Positions 50,450 to 63,878 of a DNA stretch of 64,000 nt are shown one piece after another (the stretch's first letter is position 1; the number at the start of each line of letters is the position of its first letter). The stretch spans positions 6,488,200-6,552,199 of the forward strand of contig OY987232.1 in the NCBI GenBank assembly GCA_963920705.1, given 5' to 3'. The notes under the pieces are model-generated. The model did not search any database, had not been told where the DNA came from, and was given only the letters and a program-made list of their open reading frames with translations. This stretch comes from Odiellus spinosus (Eukaryota; Arthropoda; Arachnida; Opiliones; Phalangiidae). Made by a program: the position numbers and the translations under genes.

Positions 50450-51185
50450 ATTCAGTCAAATCTTTACAGTTTTACCATTGCCCTTAAAACCCAATTAAAA
50501 TTAATTTTTTCATAATTTTTGATGTTAATAGCTGTGGCAGCCGCACTTGATTCAGTCAAATCTCTACATTTTTACCATTGCCCTTTAAACCCAATTAAAA
50601 TTAATTTTTTCACAAATTTTTATGTTAATAGCTGGGGCAGCCGCACTTGATTCAGTCAGATCTCTACATTTTTACCATTGCCCTTTAAACCCAGTTAAAA
50701 TTAATTTTTTTCACAATTTTTGATGTTAATAGCTGGGACAGCCTCACTTGATTCAGTCAGATCTCTACATTTTTACCATTGCCCTTTAAACCCAATTAAA
50801 ATTAATTTCTTCATTTTTGATGTTAATAGCAGCGGCAGCCGCACTTGTTTCAGTCAAATTTCTACATTTTTATCATTGCCCATTTTTGGCGTTAATACCT
50901 CCGGAAGCCCCAAAGCGAGACATTGAAATCTTTACATTTTTCCCATTGACCTTTAAACCCAATCAAAATAAAATTTTTCATCATTTTGGATGTTAATACC
51001 TCCGACAGCCGCAGTGAAATCTTCATATTTTCCCCATTGCCCTTTAAACCAAATTTAAATTAATTTTTTCATCAATTTTGATGTTTTTACCTCCGACAGC
51101 CGCAGTGAAATCTTTATATTTTCCCCATTATCCTTTAAACCAAATTTAAATTAATTTTTCATTATTTTTGATGCTAACACCTTCC
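50450..51185 (+). repeat. 100-bp satellite, second array, about 7 copies
   Basis: Same unit as 31590-32065. Copies from 50880 on are more diverged (CCTCCGACAGCCGCAG in place of the GCTGCGGCAGCC core). In both loci the array lies downstream of a long-inverted-repeat element. Confidence 0.85.
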
Positions 51186-51271
51186 TTATTGCCGTTCGGA
51201 ATGGCAAGTCGTTCGGAATTTCACTCATTTTTAAAAAGGAGAGTACTTTTAAGGCGGAGAAATTGAAACTA

Positions 51272-51776
51272 AATGTTATTCTATGGGATTTAGATTTTTT
51301 GTAAGAGACTTACCTTTCAGATTTATTTTCTAATGATTCCAGATATTTTTCGGGCTTTATTTTAAGACTAATTTTATAAATTTACACCGATTAGTTTGCC
51401 CACAATCTATCTATAAAAACGGCAAAAATATGAAGGAGGAGAAATTAAGTCATTAGCGTTCAATACCCATAGCCTCCAAACCAAGCGCGCTCCTGCGCGT
51501 GAATTTAAAAAGCTAAAGAAAATCTAAGCCTAATTTGTCGAATAAGGCTTAGGTTTTTGCCCACTCAATTTCTTCGTTTTAGTTTTTTGGCCGTTTTCAT
51601 AAATAGATTGTGGGCCAACTAATTGGTGTAAAATTATGAAATTAGTCTTAAAATAAAGCTTCAATCTTAATTCATACCACACAGAAAATCCAAGTTTTAA
51701 AAATATCCGGAAGTATTAGAAAATAAACCTGAAAGGTAAGCCACTTTCAAAAAACCAAATCCCATAGAATAACATT
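51272..51776. mobile_element. 505-bp MITE with long inverted repeats
   Basis: AATGTTATTCTATGGGATTT on the left and AAATCCCATAGAATAACATT on the right; arms extend about 170 bp. No target duplication clear. Confidence 0.75.
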
Positions 51777-54320
51777 ACGAATTTTGCCATGCGCGAAACC
51801 AGCTAAGTACCAAAAAAAGGGTCAACTTCAGAATTAATTTTAAAATACTTAGACTTAATACTTTTAAATGAAACTTGAAAAGTTCAACATTCGAAACTTG
51901 TTCTACCATTTAAAATTGGTTTTATCTGTAACAAATAATTCCTCTTTTAGTTCTGCGATGCAAGGGACATGTCCTGGAAAGAGTCGATTTTAATGTTATT
52001 TCAATGGGGAAATGGAGCGTTCTGATTGGCTAAAGGTCGAATTTGTGAAATAACATTACAGATGATGATGGGCCCATAACATTGAACGCTATCGCGTTCA
52101 TAGATTTTAAATTTGACGAGCCCAATCGCTAGAAAACAAACTTCGTCAAAGATTTCAAAATAATGAAGTGTTGTAAGTTCAATAAATTAAAATTTTGATA
52201 AGAAAGGTCAAGGTCCCTTAAAAACATATCGGCGTTTTGAAAGCCCTAGAGTATTTGTAGACCAAGTAACGCCATTAGGCAGAATTTTGATCAAAATCAA
52301 CTTATGACCTCGACATGACCTACACAACCGTAAGTAAACATATTCAATATCAATTAAAGCATTAGCTTTCCGCAAAACTAGCTAAAATAAGGACTGTGAC
52401 GTACAAGTTCGCTTTCTGGTACTACTCAGTCTACAGATACCATAGAAAGCTTAAATTATAGATATATAAGCCTACTTCTAAAATACGTTTTTTTTTTTTT
52501 TTTTTTTTTTGTGTTATAATGCGGTGAGTTAAGAAGGGATGTCTCTCTTTTGGCCCCACAATAAATTTTTTATGATTTTTTTTTTTCAGACAGGGCGGAC
52601 CTGAGTAAAAATATACCAAGTTGTGAAACAAACGTCAATTTACGTGACTCCACACTAACCGAAACGTAACCGAAAATACACAACAGTAGGCATTAAAAGA
52701 CTGGTCCTACTATACTTAATTGGGATTAACATTAAATTTATGTGGGGAAAAAAGTGAAGCTAAAACTAGCAGTCATTAAGAGATCCAATCACGTGATTAT
52801 TTTCCCCACTCGGTCTATATTTCACTCTAGGGTCAACCATATCATATATACCAAATAAAACACGAGCAAATGTCAATCCGGTTTAAGATTTGTGGCATGA
52901 ATAACCTGGTTCGATGCGAACACAACAATACATTTGCGAAACGAGCGAGAATTCTAAAAACTTAATTTGAAAGCCCGTGCTTGTTATTAATATCAATTCT
53001 TACGCTACTGTTCGCTAGTTTGCCAGAAGATTTACAGTATTTCCCCATACATAAAGCTGATTCTCACAAGAATATCAAAATTGCTTTATATTTTGCTTGC
53101 GTAATGTGATTTCCTACTTCAAATTTAGTAGGCTACACATACTTGCGAACTCGATTTTACGCGTGTCACAAATACACTTATCCTTCTTTGATTAAATGCA
53201 AAATAGAAGCTTAGCGGGTTTACACGCACTAATTTATTTTGGACGTTCGGAGAAATGAAAAACATATCAAAATACACTGTTTCCAACTTCGCTAGAAGGT
53301 AACAGTTCAACTCGGTACATATAGCGGATTCTCTCAGTATTCAGCAGTAATAAAAAAATAAGCTTACACTACCTTGGCTTAAACTTAAGCGCGTGCTGAA
53401 CACTCAAACTGGTATTTGACACACAAGTGATATTTAATTAAAATTGTGTAGTGTTCTTAAAGAAACATAATAGATTAAATTAGCAACATTTCTAAGTAAT
53501 GCGATTTAAATTCAATCGCCTCGATTTATTCGAGTACAATACCCAAAGGATCATGAGAAAGAGGCCTCTTATCACCGAAATATAGGTGAAAATCGATTGC
53601 CGACACAATCCAAGACGATACCATCGCGCAAGCGAGAGGGTTCACCCCAATTCTCAAGGCTAACGTAAACCAACCATTGGTGCAGTGCATCTATGAGTAC
53701 CGAGTCTTTAAATCTCGTTTATATAGGCCGAGAAGAGATATATTATTAAAGTAAAAAAATCAAATGATAAGAAAATCTTGCCTACTTTTTAAGGTGAATT
53801 AAGGTGAATTTAATGGGATAATCATGATATAATATAATAGTCAAAATTAAAGGGCTGAAGAGGGCTACCCGAGTAGAAGAACCCATTGAATGTAGTTTTA
53901 AGTTATCGATAAAAAATACCATTAAAAATAGCTTATCTACTGTTTAATAAATAAAATTTTTCTTCATCAGTTTAGTACCACTTAATAAAGCTCGCTAGGT
54001 TTATGTTTTAACCTTTTCGTAACCCATTCAGCCACCTGTTGCTACTCTAAAAGGTTTAAAAATTGTGAATTGTTGCACTAATTGCCACATCTGGTTACTT
54101 ACTTGAATGCACAAAGCTCTAACCACATCAACCGTACCGTTGAACATATCGTTTCATATTGAGCAAGACGACTAAACTGAATGGCTATAAATACTACGTT
54201 TTAATCGGAAGTTTTTAGACCGCAATCAAAGAAATATTCCGCCAATTCGAAGTCAGGGTGGATTAAGAAGAACGCCTTTTTAGTGTATATTCCCTGGACA
54301 TAACTGTAACGCGCGCGGAG
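51777..54320. other. Stretch without a recognised gene
   Basis: Contains a poly-T tract (52490-52510), GTTATTTCAATGGGGAAAT and its near complement around 51998-52066, and unassigned AT-rich sequence. No frame has recognisable features. Confidence 0.5.
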
Positions 54321-54393
54321 CTATGCAATAATCCTTATTTATTGTCTAGAACATTCTACCAATAACACTTATAAATAAAGGCTTATTGCATAG
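54321..54393. mobile_element. 73-bp MITE
   Basis: CTATGCAATAATCCTTATTT and its inverted copy AAATAAAGGCTTATTGCATAG-type end. Confidence 0.7.
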
Positions 54394-55454
54394 TTTTTAC
54401 GCTTAATCTTTAACAGACGGTAACACGATAAAGATATCGAACTCACTTCGAGCTACAAAATTAGAGCCTGAACTCCGAAATAGACCTTTAATTTAAGAGT
54501 GCTAGTAAGTAAATCACGCTTCAAGATTGCAACAAGCCATCTGATTAGACTGTGGTTCTGGAAGTTGAGACGTCAGGGCCTTCTCGCGAGGAAATATCTA
54601 AAAACTCTATATTGACCGAGAATTTGAATCATCCAGCTATCTGGCGCTTGAGATTGAAACTAAAGCAGATGTGGCATTATTTACCTATGGTGCGCGTCAT
54701 ATCAAAAATTGCTGTTTAGATTCTTGTATGAAGCGGAAACCTGGAAATAAATACTCCACTAAGACGTTAAACACCCGTGAAGCGAGCCAAAACATTCAAA
54801 AATCAAAAAACGACATTACTTTGGTCTTGAGGCTATTGAAAAGCCGACAATTGATTGGCGCGCGTTCAGATTTATTTCGTTTATTTAATCCAGAAAGCCC
54901 AATATTTCATTTAAAAATGGACATGTGAGATGTTATTTGAAGGTCTCACCAACTCGACCAAAATAGCATGAAATCCTTACCATGGAATATCTTGACTATG
55001 AAAACATAACAAAAGCCAACGTAACGCATAACCCCTCCCCTCCCACCGAAAAGTCTCGAGAGGCCTAGAATATTCTGGAAAGTGCTTCAAAGTTCTAGAA
55101 GGGTCTGGAAGGTTCTGGAAATGTCAATTGATTTTTCACGGGTTTTAGGAAGTTCATAGTAATTAGACAAAATTAGTAAATTTGTAACTCGATATATTTT
55201 TCTTGCTTTAGATCAAAAACTACAGAATCGATTTTTATGAACAACGGTACACACAGCTTCATAAGTGTTGACCATTAATTGTAGTGCATAAAAAGATAAG
55301 TTTTTATTATATTAAGGTCAAACGTTATTGACCAAAATGTGACCCCAATACGCATTTTACAGACATACAGAGTCTCTGACAGGGAGATAGAGCAACATAT
55401 ATATATATAAGCGACTGCACGTCGTACGAACGTTTCGGCCTTTTGCGTCTTTAC

Positions 55455-55815
55455 GATTTTCGCGCTTTGCAAAATTTTATGCCCGGAACCTTCGGTCCCC
55501 GACGCGTTCGGTAATTTTAGGACTGTTAGAAAAACACGCCGTTTACGGGTAAAAATTTAATTGAGCTTCGTATCTCTTCGTAAATTATAATAACAATTAA
55601 GTGAAAAACCTTGAAATAGGGCCCAGGACGCCATCCCTGCGTTTTTCGCTCTTTTCAAAATTTTGTGCAGGGTACCTTCGGGAAGCTACGCGTTCGGTAA
55701 TTTTAATATTCTTAGAGAAACACGCCGTCTACGGGTAAAAATTAAATTGAGCTTCGTATCTCTTCGTACATTATAATTAGAATTTGGAGAAAAAACATAA
55801 AAATAAGGCCCAGGG
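55455..55815 (+). repeat. About 185-bp unit repeated twice
   Basis: Both copies have GACGCGTTCGGTAATTTTA-like and AACACGCCGTnTACGGGTAA segments and GAGCTTCGTATCTCTTCGTA. Non-coding. Confidence 0.8.
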
Positions 55816-55907
55816 CGTCATGTTAACTCAATTACCCCAGATGTCGGCTTTTCGTTGCATATGTCACATCTATATTTTTATCGTTTTTTGGTTTTCTTGG
55901 TTCCTTG

Positions 55908-57341
55908 TTAGCCGCCTCTCTCTACAGGTTTATTGCGGCGCCACACGAAGTGTACCATTTTAGATCACGGCGGCTCCCCGGTTGGGGGAGCTCAGCAAAA
56001 TAGTACATTAATTAAGAAAAAACTAGTGCCAATGGCACTAGAAGGAATTATATTTGTGACAGATATTACAACTCAGAATGTGCAGATACTAAATTACATC
56101 TTACAATGAACAGATATAATTTTTATTACAACTCTGAATGGGCAGATATTATATTTTCAAATCAGCGCAATTCAGCCAAACCTTTCACAAATTACTCTGC
56201 CCTTTTATTTTAGTCATTCTCAAGTCGTTGCACTGTCTTTCGTAATACACATTCTCTTTTCTTAAAGGAACTATGAAATAGAAATTTAAATCATCGTGTG
56301 ACATACTACGATATGAAAATGAAAATATTTATTTCATATCCACGCTATATTTATATCTATTTGAAGGCACTAAATTAAACTCAGTTTTCTTAATATTTCA
56401 ACCCAAATGGTAAATAAAACTTGTAAGCAATTAAAATCCAACACTTAAATAAACAAAATGATACAATCAGAAGGAAAATAAGATCGTTTACGGTTTAAAA
56501 AAGCGAAATATTAGCTCTTAAGCGGCATGTTTTAGGGCAGTCCGCCATCATTCAAGCTCAGCCTCGCCTACCAATGCTCTCCCGCCTATCCACCTTTTGA
56601 TTTAAGAACGTTTGAACCGGCGGGTTTCTCTTCAAGTCTCAGACATAACATTACTAGAGCGACGCGCTAGCCTTTTCGCTCTGTGATTTCTTTGACTGGA
56701 TTAAATTTGAAGATTTCGTTGGCTGAACGAAGTCGTGACGAGGGCTCCTTCGTGACGTCACCGTCCATCTCCTATCATCCCCAGTTTTTTCCCGATTTCA
56801 CGTAGCCTTATTCTGTACAAACTTTTCTATGGCAAAGTAGGGTCACAAATAACAAATATCTATAGATTGGAGTAATAAATAACAAAGATATCTCGATATG
56901 TTAAGGACCGCCAGGAGTGGGGGCTTAACACTTCCACGCTAAAAGTTCGGCGCCATGATTTTGTGTTATTGAAGACGATTATGGGTTATCGAACCCACCA
57001 AAGTGGGGCTGTTCGGATGGCTTCCCTGTTTGGGGGAGCTCAGCAAAATACTACATTAATAAATAACAAAGATATCTTGCCATGTTAAGGACCGCCAGGA
57101 GTGGCCGCCTCTCTCTACAGGTTTATTGCGGCGCCACACAAAATGTACCTTTTCAGATCACGGCGGCTCCCCTGTTGGGGGAGCTCAGCAGAATAGTACA
57201 TAAATAAATAACAAAGATATCTCGCTATGTAAAGGAACGCCAGGAGTGGGGGCTTAACACTTCCACGCTAAAAGTTCGGCGCCCTGATTGCGTGTTATTG
57301 AAGACGATTTTGGGTTATCGAAGCCATCAAAGTGGGGTTGT
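55908..57341 (+). repeat. Interspersed duplications of two repeat blocks
   Basis: A GCCGCCTCTCTCTACAGGTT block with GGTTGGGGGAGCTCAGCA occurs at 55910-56005 and 57105-57195. A GACCGCCAGGAGTGGGGGCT block occurs at 56905-57018 and 57235-57341. The intervening 56030-56870 shows no gene. Confidence 0.75.
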
Positions 57342-57741
57342 TCGGTAAAGTACCTAACCTAACTCCAAGTTGGTGCTTTATTACGCTTCTAAGGAATCTA
57401 ATCACCTCAAAAGGGTTATGTAACGGAACCAGAGTTCTTATAAAGGAAATGAAAACATCATTAAATTCATTATTATTATAGGCGAAAATTTCACCGGCGC
57501 GTCTAAAGGAGAAACCGTTTTATTCCTCGGATAAATATAGCTCCATACGATTCCAACCTGCCCTTTGTGTTAAAAAGACGCCACAACCCGGCAGTGATGG
57601 GCGCGCTCCTTGTAGCTCCGCTCACTTGGAGTCTTTTGAGTGGAGATGAAAGGTTTTTTGTGGTATACAAGGGGAGCGCGAGTGGAGAAGTACTAAAATT
57701 TCATGTGAGAGGAGAGTTGGAGAGGAGAGGCACATTTTTAG

Positions 57742-58140
57742 GGACTCCAAGAGATGAGTAGAAATGAGAGCCTACTTTTTTGAAGCCTTCAAGAGAGGAG
57801 TAGAAATGAAAGGCTTTTTTTGGGACTCCAAGATACGAGTAGCAATGAGAGAATCTTTTTTTTTTTGTGACCAAAAGAGATCAGTAGAATTGAGTCATTT
57901 TTTAAACTCCAAGAGATGAGTAGATATGAGAGGTTATTTTTTTTAGGATCGCAAGAGATGAGTAGAAATGAGAGGCATTTTTTAAACTCCAAGAGATGAG
58001 TAGATATGAGAGGTTCCTTTTTTTAGATTCCAAGAGATGAGTAGAAATGAGAGGCATTTTCTTTAAATTCTAAGAAATGAGTAGATAAGAGAGGTACTTT
58101 TTTGGGATTCCAACAGATGAGTAGAAATGAGAGGAACTTT
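57742..58140 (+). repeat. 36-bp minisatellite
   Basis: GACTCCAAGAGATGAGTAGA and AATGAGAGGC with variable T runs. Minus-strand frames of LLISW type are artefacts. Confidence 0.9.
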
Positions 58141-58305
58141 TTTGGGACTCTTCGAACAGTGAAATGCCCGCTCCTTGCAGCTCCGCTCATTTAGATATTT
58201 TGTCTATATTAAAAAAAGTTTAATGTTTGGTGGCTTTAAGAGGTGGTAAACTGGGCTATTTACCCTTGGATCCAAGTTTTTTGCGCAAAATTTAAATTAT
58301 ATGTA

Positions 58306-59318
58306 TGGTAGGGTCGCCTAATTCTGAACACTTTCATTTAAAAATGTAAAACTTAACTTTGGTTGGGTCTATTTAAAGATGGAAAAGCTCATTTTGTAGA
58401 TTAAGAGTGGGACTATTCGCGGAACGCGAGATCAATACTCTAGGAAATGATCCTAAACGACACTAATTAGCCAACCACGATAATTAGCATAGTTAATTAG
58501 GCCGTTTTTTAGGGAATGTTTCCCTTAGGGTCCCGGAAATAAGTTATTACGAGGTTCGGAAAAATCCCAAGCTTTACGCACTGTAAAGTTTGAGTTTCCC
58601 GCTACCAAATAAACTTCTCAAACCCAGAATTTGGCCACAAACTCTTCGAGAAAACGTAATTTCAAATATGTCTAAGAATTTCTAATTCTTAACGGTGCTC
58701 TGAATTATACGAAAAACTCCCAAAAAATGCTAAAGGAACCATTTCCGCTCCTCGAATCGAGAAACGAGTGTCACCAACGGATTCCTTGGCGGAATTAGGA
58801 AGGGAAGGCGGAATTAGCGCGATCGAGCCAGTATTTGCGAAGTTATCGTCGATTTCCTTTAAAATGAGGATTCCTTTACAGGTTCTATGCCACAGCAATG
58901 CAAAAATTTTAAATCGTCGATAACTTCTCAAATACTTTCATGATCGCGATAATTCTGCATTCGCTCTGTTAAAATTGGCCGAGTAATCCATTGGTGACAC
59001 TCGGTTCTCGAATGGAGGCACGCTAGTGGTTCCTTTTGCAAATTTAGGATTTTTTTTACATGTCATAAGATAGTTCAGATTTAGAAGCAGGGGGTGTTCA
59101 GAATTGGAATCGGCGCGTTCAGAATTAGAAGCCGCTACTGTCGTCTTTAAAAACCGCGTCTACATCAAAATTACTCTTCATGGAATGACGAAAATTAGCG
59201 CAACGGGTCCGCGACTATTCAAACTTGATATTAGATAGTTAACTTCGTTAATAAAAATTCCATAGCAATCGAGATCTCGGATTTCTTAAAAAGCGATCAG
59301 AATTAGGCGACCCTACCC
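58306..59318. mobile_element. TA-flanked Tc1/mariner-like non-autonomous element nested in the hAT
   Basis: GGTAGGGTCGCCTAATTCTG and its inverted copy CAGAATTAGGCGACCCTACC, flanked by TA (58304-58305, 59319-59320). The interior repeats CAGAATTnGAA-like pieces of its own ends (about 59098-59128). No transposase. Confidence 0.7.
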
Positions 59319-60241
59319 TATATATAAATCGAAACCCATATTGGTATTTTCGCACTATTTGAAATTATTGTGGGGTGTGAAAGGTTAAGTCTCATGAAAA
59401 TACCAATTTGGCTAATCTGAGCTTCAAAATAGGTCCATCATTATCGCAGTGAAGCCAAAGGCATGTGATAGTGTTATGCTCTTAAAGGGGGCATGAACTC
59501 TGACAACAAGTGCTTTTTTATCGGTTTAGATTTTAGAATAATAAAATAACGACAAAATCCATATTAAAAACCAAAATTTTCTCGTATTATCAATTTTCAA
59601 AGCTCCTAGCTGCAAGGTACTAAGCTTAACTTCCTTTTTGGGGGATCGACTGTATTTCTACTTATTTGCCGCCGACTTTTGCGTTATTATGGCTAGTACC
59701 TAATGGAACTTAAGAAAGGTGAGCATTTAGTTATTGGAGAGGAGTTGAGATAGGTTGAGCGGTAGAGTTGAGAGTTCAGAAAATTTCTAAAGGGAGGTGA
59801 GCTTTATGTTACTGGAGAGGAGAGGAGATGAGAAGGAGAACTGACAGCTCACAAAAGGCCTAAAGAGAGGTGAGCTTTGAATAATTGGAGAGGATACGAA
59901 ATTATGAGATGATAGGTGAGCCCCGCCAGGCCTTGCAAAAAGAGCGGAGAAGAATAAGAGCTCCAGAGTTTTTTAATGAGAACATATGAGTTTGAGCTTT
60001 GGCGCCAACTTGGTTAATAGGAAAGGAGAGAGGGAGAGGAGAGCCATCTTGGAGGGCCTTTACATGAGGGGAGGGGCTATAACTTAGATTTTATGGCAGA
60101 GAGTCGGGAGATGAGTGCCTTTTAAGTTAACAACAACGAAACGGGGCAGGAGCGGAGTTCCTCTCCAAGCTCAGCCAAGAGTCGTGAGCTGGAGCGTGAG
60201 CAGTAGATAAAATCGAGAAAATGCCCATCACTTAAACCCGG

Positions 60242-60921
60242 TTCGGTCGCTTATGCTACAACAAATAACAAATTTCAGGGTCAAACACTGGAAAGGGTGG
60301 GAATATTTTTACATGAACCGTTTTCGCCCAAAAGGCAACCTTACGTGGCGTTCTCTAGAGCAACATCGAAAAATAATGATAATTTAACAATTGTTGATAC
60401 GGATTACCAAGTGGCGCTCTTAAAAAGCAAATCAAACATGTTCCAATTCATCTCATAATGACCACAAATAGGCGTTTTAGCGTGGAAACTATCATATTTC
60501 AATACAATTGCATGGGGCCCAAAGCATCGGGATGAAGCCAGTCAGCTAATTTACAATAAAGAAATGTATTGAGAAAAACCCACCTCTATTAACGTCTGTA
60601 GATCATTTATGCATAAAAAACTAAGCGTTAAGTGTAGAGCTCGGAATTCATATAAACTTTAGTAACTGGGTAAAATTTTGTTGTATATAATCTAATTTGA
60701 AGCTAAAGTAAAAAACCTTATCCGTTTTTATCCAAAAATGTCCTTATCATATCCTCGTTATACGTTCGGATAAAAAACTTTAAATTCATTTTCATGGAAA
60801 ATAATGAATAAAAAGATGATTAAAAAAATCTTAGTTTCGCTGCTTTATATTCTTCAAATTAAAAGTCAATTTGAAATGTTTTTTCCTATATTTTAGACTA
60901 ATTCTGGAAATGTGAATTTTC
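60242..60921. other. Stretch without a recognised gene
   Basis: Nothing recognised; ends where the duplicated flank of the second mariner twin begins. Confidence 0.5.
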
Positions 60922-61388
60922 TTCTCCATTGTTATACGTTTGAATACAAGTGATGTAATCCTAGATAAAGCGTCAAACTCTTATCTTCGGGTAAAACTTA
61001 ACAGTAATACGAAGAATATTCAAATTTAATTTTTTAGTTTTTAACAGTTTATCCCAAAATAAATAGCGGAAAATATACGAAAAACATAAGATAATGGGTA
61101 TCCGATTCCCAGCTCTAGTAGAGAGAACTAGATTGTTCCTAGAAGAATGTTCTCACCGGTCCAACCTAACCGGACCTTTATTATCGCGGTGAAATCTAAG
61201 CACCCAATAACTAAAGTTATACAAAAAAGAGATTGCTTCGCACCCTTAAAAAGGGTTCTCTATCTGATTAGGGTCAAACCCGTGAAATAATACAAATTAG
61301 AGAAAGATCAATTTAATATCATTAAAATTATAGATAGTACTTTTAGTCTACTATTCCAAATATATTATTTTGAAATATATATAATATA
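60922..61388 (+). repeat. Duplicated left flank of the second mariner twin
   Basis: Matches about 44893-45360 with very few differences, starting inside the LTR-like repeat (TTCTCCATTGTTATACG). It shows that the locus was copied together with the twin element. Confidence 0.9.
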
Positions 61389-61692
61389 CAGGGTGGAAAC
61401 CTTCGCCGGCGTCCAGTCGAGATACTTCCCCTTGCGCATTGTTGTTATTCAGTGAAATGTTAAGGGATTTACAGGCGCTATTGGGATCAGTTCACTTCAG
61501 TTCCACTTAATAATCAAAGGTTTCAGTTTTAATGTAGAGAAATTAAATGCATAAGTGAAATCAATGACGGATTTAATTTAATTTAATTAGGAAAGAAAAG
61601 ATGTCACTTGCGGAAACCAAATAGCCCAAATTGAAGTTAATCAAACGTTTCCAAATTTAAACATTAAACTCTTCAAATTTAATAACAAAGCA

Positions 61693-62217
61693 TTACATTA
61701 AATGTTCAAAATGTCTTCCGTCGACATTGACACATTGCCGACAACGGAATTGCCAGTTTTCTCTTTCGCGAGTTAACATCTCGGGAGAAACGAGAGCAGC
61801 CGCTTGCTGAATTCGGTCTCGAAGGCTATCAAGTGTTGGTGGCTCAGTGGCGTACACAAGGCCTTGTACATACCCCCAAAAGAAAAAATCCACCGGTGTT
61901 AAATCTGGCGAACGAGGTGGCCAAGCGACTGGACCACCACGACCTATCCATTGGGGACCGAATTCCGCGTCTAGCCAATCCCGAGAAACACGTGCAAAAT
62001 GCGGTGGTGCACCATCGTGCTGGTACCAGACTCGTCTTCGTTCTGCTAAGGGAAGATCGTCTAGGGCATCGGACACTACGGTGTTTAAGAGATCAACGTA
62101 ACGATCTCCGTTTAGATGTTCTTCGAGAAAAACAGGTCCAATTACCCGATCACCTAACAATCCACACGAAACGTTTATCCTCCAGTTTTCTTGATGATTC
62201 GCCCTTAGCCAAATCAA
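61693..62217 (-). pseudogene. Mariner transposase C-terminal part, left arm of copy 2
   Basis: 174 codons from WLRANHQENWRINV through QHDGAPPHFARV and PPRSPDLTPVDFFFWGYVQG to the natural end HFEHLM. The second and third catalytic aspartates and the 36-residue spacing are intact, but everything N-terminal, including the first aspartate, is gone. Confidence 0.85.
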
Positions 62218-62411
62218 TTTCAGCCATGTTTTAATAAATGTAATCTAGAAAACGGACTGCTTTCTTCAATTAGAAACATGTAGCCTGTCTTGATTTTTTT
62301 ATTGTTTCAAAAAATAAGAATTTTGTTGTGCATGACGTAGACTGCGAAACAAAGGTTAAATGTTTCTAACTGAAGAAAGCAGTCCGTTTTCTAGCTTACA
62401 TCTGGTAAAAC

Positions 62412-63579
62412 ATGGCTGAAATTGATTTGTACAGTTTTGAGGATTACCTTGAAATGTTTTTCATTTACGGAGAGTGTCAGAGAAACGCAAGGTTAGCTGA
62501 TAGGACGTTTGCAGAAAGGTTTCAGAACCGGCCACTTCCGGGGCATCAAGTAATTTTAAACGCAATAACCCGATTTCTTGAAAGAGGCACGGTGATTCGA
62601 CGTAATGCACCAGTGCGACATCAACATCATCCGCCAGTTGTACAAGGAGGTGGACACGGGGCGGGCAGACGAAACGAAGTAGTAAGGCGTATCGTTGAAA
62701 ACCCCCACACCAGTTCACGAGCAATCGGAGCGGAATTAAATTGTTCTCATACAACGGTCTTAAAAATTCTTCGTGGTGAAGGATTTCACCCCTACAAAAT
62801 TCATCTTCACCAACATCTTAAACCACAAGACTTTGGACCACGCGTAGAGTTTTGCCGATGGGTATTGGACCAAATTGAAGTTGATGGAAATTTCCTAAAC
62901 CACGTGGATTAGGAAATTTCCATCAACTTCGATTTGGTCCAATACCCATCGGCAAATCTCTACGAGTGGTCCAAAGTCTTGTGATGAGTGTACGTTTTAC
63001 GGGGACGGTACAGTTAACCGCCACAACATGCATTACTGGTCGAGGGAAAATCCCCATTGGCTAAGGGCGAACCATCACCAAGAAAACTGGAGGATAAACG
63101 TTTGGTGTGGATTGTTAGGTGATCGGGTAATTGGACCTGTTTTTCTCGAAGAACATCTAAACGGAGATCGTTACGTTGATCTCTTAAACACCGTAGTGTC
63201 CGATGCCCTAGACGATCTTCCCTTAGCAGAACGAAGACGAGTCTGGTACCAGCACGATGGTGCACCACCGCATTTTGCACGTGTTTCTCGGGATTGGCTA
63301 GACGCGGAATTCGCTCCCCAATGGATAGGTCGTGGTGGTCCAGTCGCTTGGCCACCTCGTTCGCCAGATTTAACGCCGGTGGATTTTATCTTTTGGGGGT
63401 ATGTACAAAGCCTTGTGTACGCCACTGAGCCACCAACACTTGATAGCCCTCGAGACCGAATTCAGGAAGCGGCTGCTCTCGTTTCTCCCGAGATGTTAAC
63501 TCGCGAAAGAGAAAACTGGCAATTCCGTTGTCGGCAATATGTCAATGTCGACGGAAGACATTTTGAACATTTAATGTAA
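62412..63579 (+). pseudogene. Mariner transposase, right arm of copy 2, split by a snap-back inversion
   Basis: 62412-62912 encodes the DUF4817 and second HTH up to FLNHVD then stop. 62911-62982 is an inverted copy of the preceding ~73 bp. The gene resumes at CDECTFYGDG-like sequence near 62985 and continues intact from 63028 to 63579 with QHDGAPPHF and SPDLTPVDFIFWGY. Removing the inverted segment would leave an almost complete gene; as it stands it is inactive. Confidence 0.85.
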
Positions 63580-63878
63580 TGCTTTGTTATTAAATTTGAA
63601 GAGTTTAATGTTTAAATTTGGAAATGTTTGATTAACTTCAATTTGGGCTATTTGGTTTCCGCAAGTGACATCTTTTCTTTCCTAATTAAATTAAATCCGT
63701 CATTGATTTCACTTATGCATTTCATTTCTCTACATTAAAACTGAAACCTTTGATTATTAAGTGGAACTGAAGTGAACTGATCCCAATAGCGCCTGTAAAT
63801 CCCTTAACATTTCACTGAATAACAACAATGCGTAAGGGGAAGTATCTCGAGTGGACGCCGGCGAAGGTTTCCACCCTG

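Larger units (their letters stand above)
57592..60233. mobile_element. hAT-type element, 2.6 kb, filled with GAG-rich minisatellite
   Basis: Left CAGTGATGGGC (57592) and right GCCCATCACTT (to 60233) are inverted apart from the last base. Flanks CAACCCGG (57584-57591) and AAACCCGG (60234-60241) match 7 of 8. About 12 copies of a 36-bp unit (AAGAGATGAGTAGAAATGAG) lie at 57742-58140; related GGAGAGGAG sequence lies at 59735-60060. No transposase. Confidence 0.8.
61389..63878. mobile_element. Head-to-head twin mariner, copy 2
   Basis: CAGGGTGGAAACCTTCGCC at both ends, flanked by TA on the left (61387-61388) and TA on the right (63879-63880). Same outward-pointing arrangement as 45361-47821 with a longer centre (about 62235-62411). 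The right flank differs from copy 1. Confidence 0.85.
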
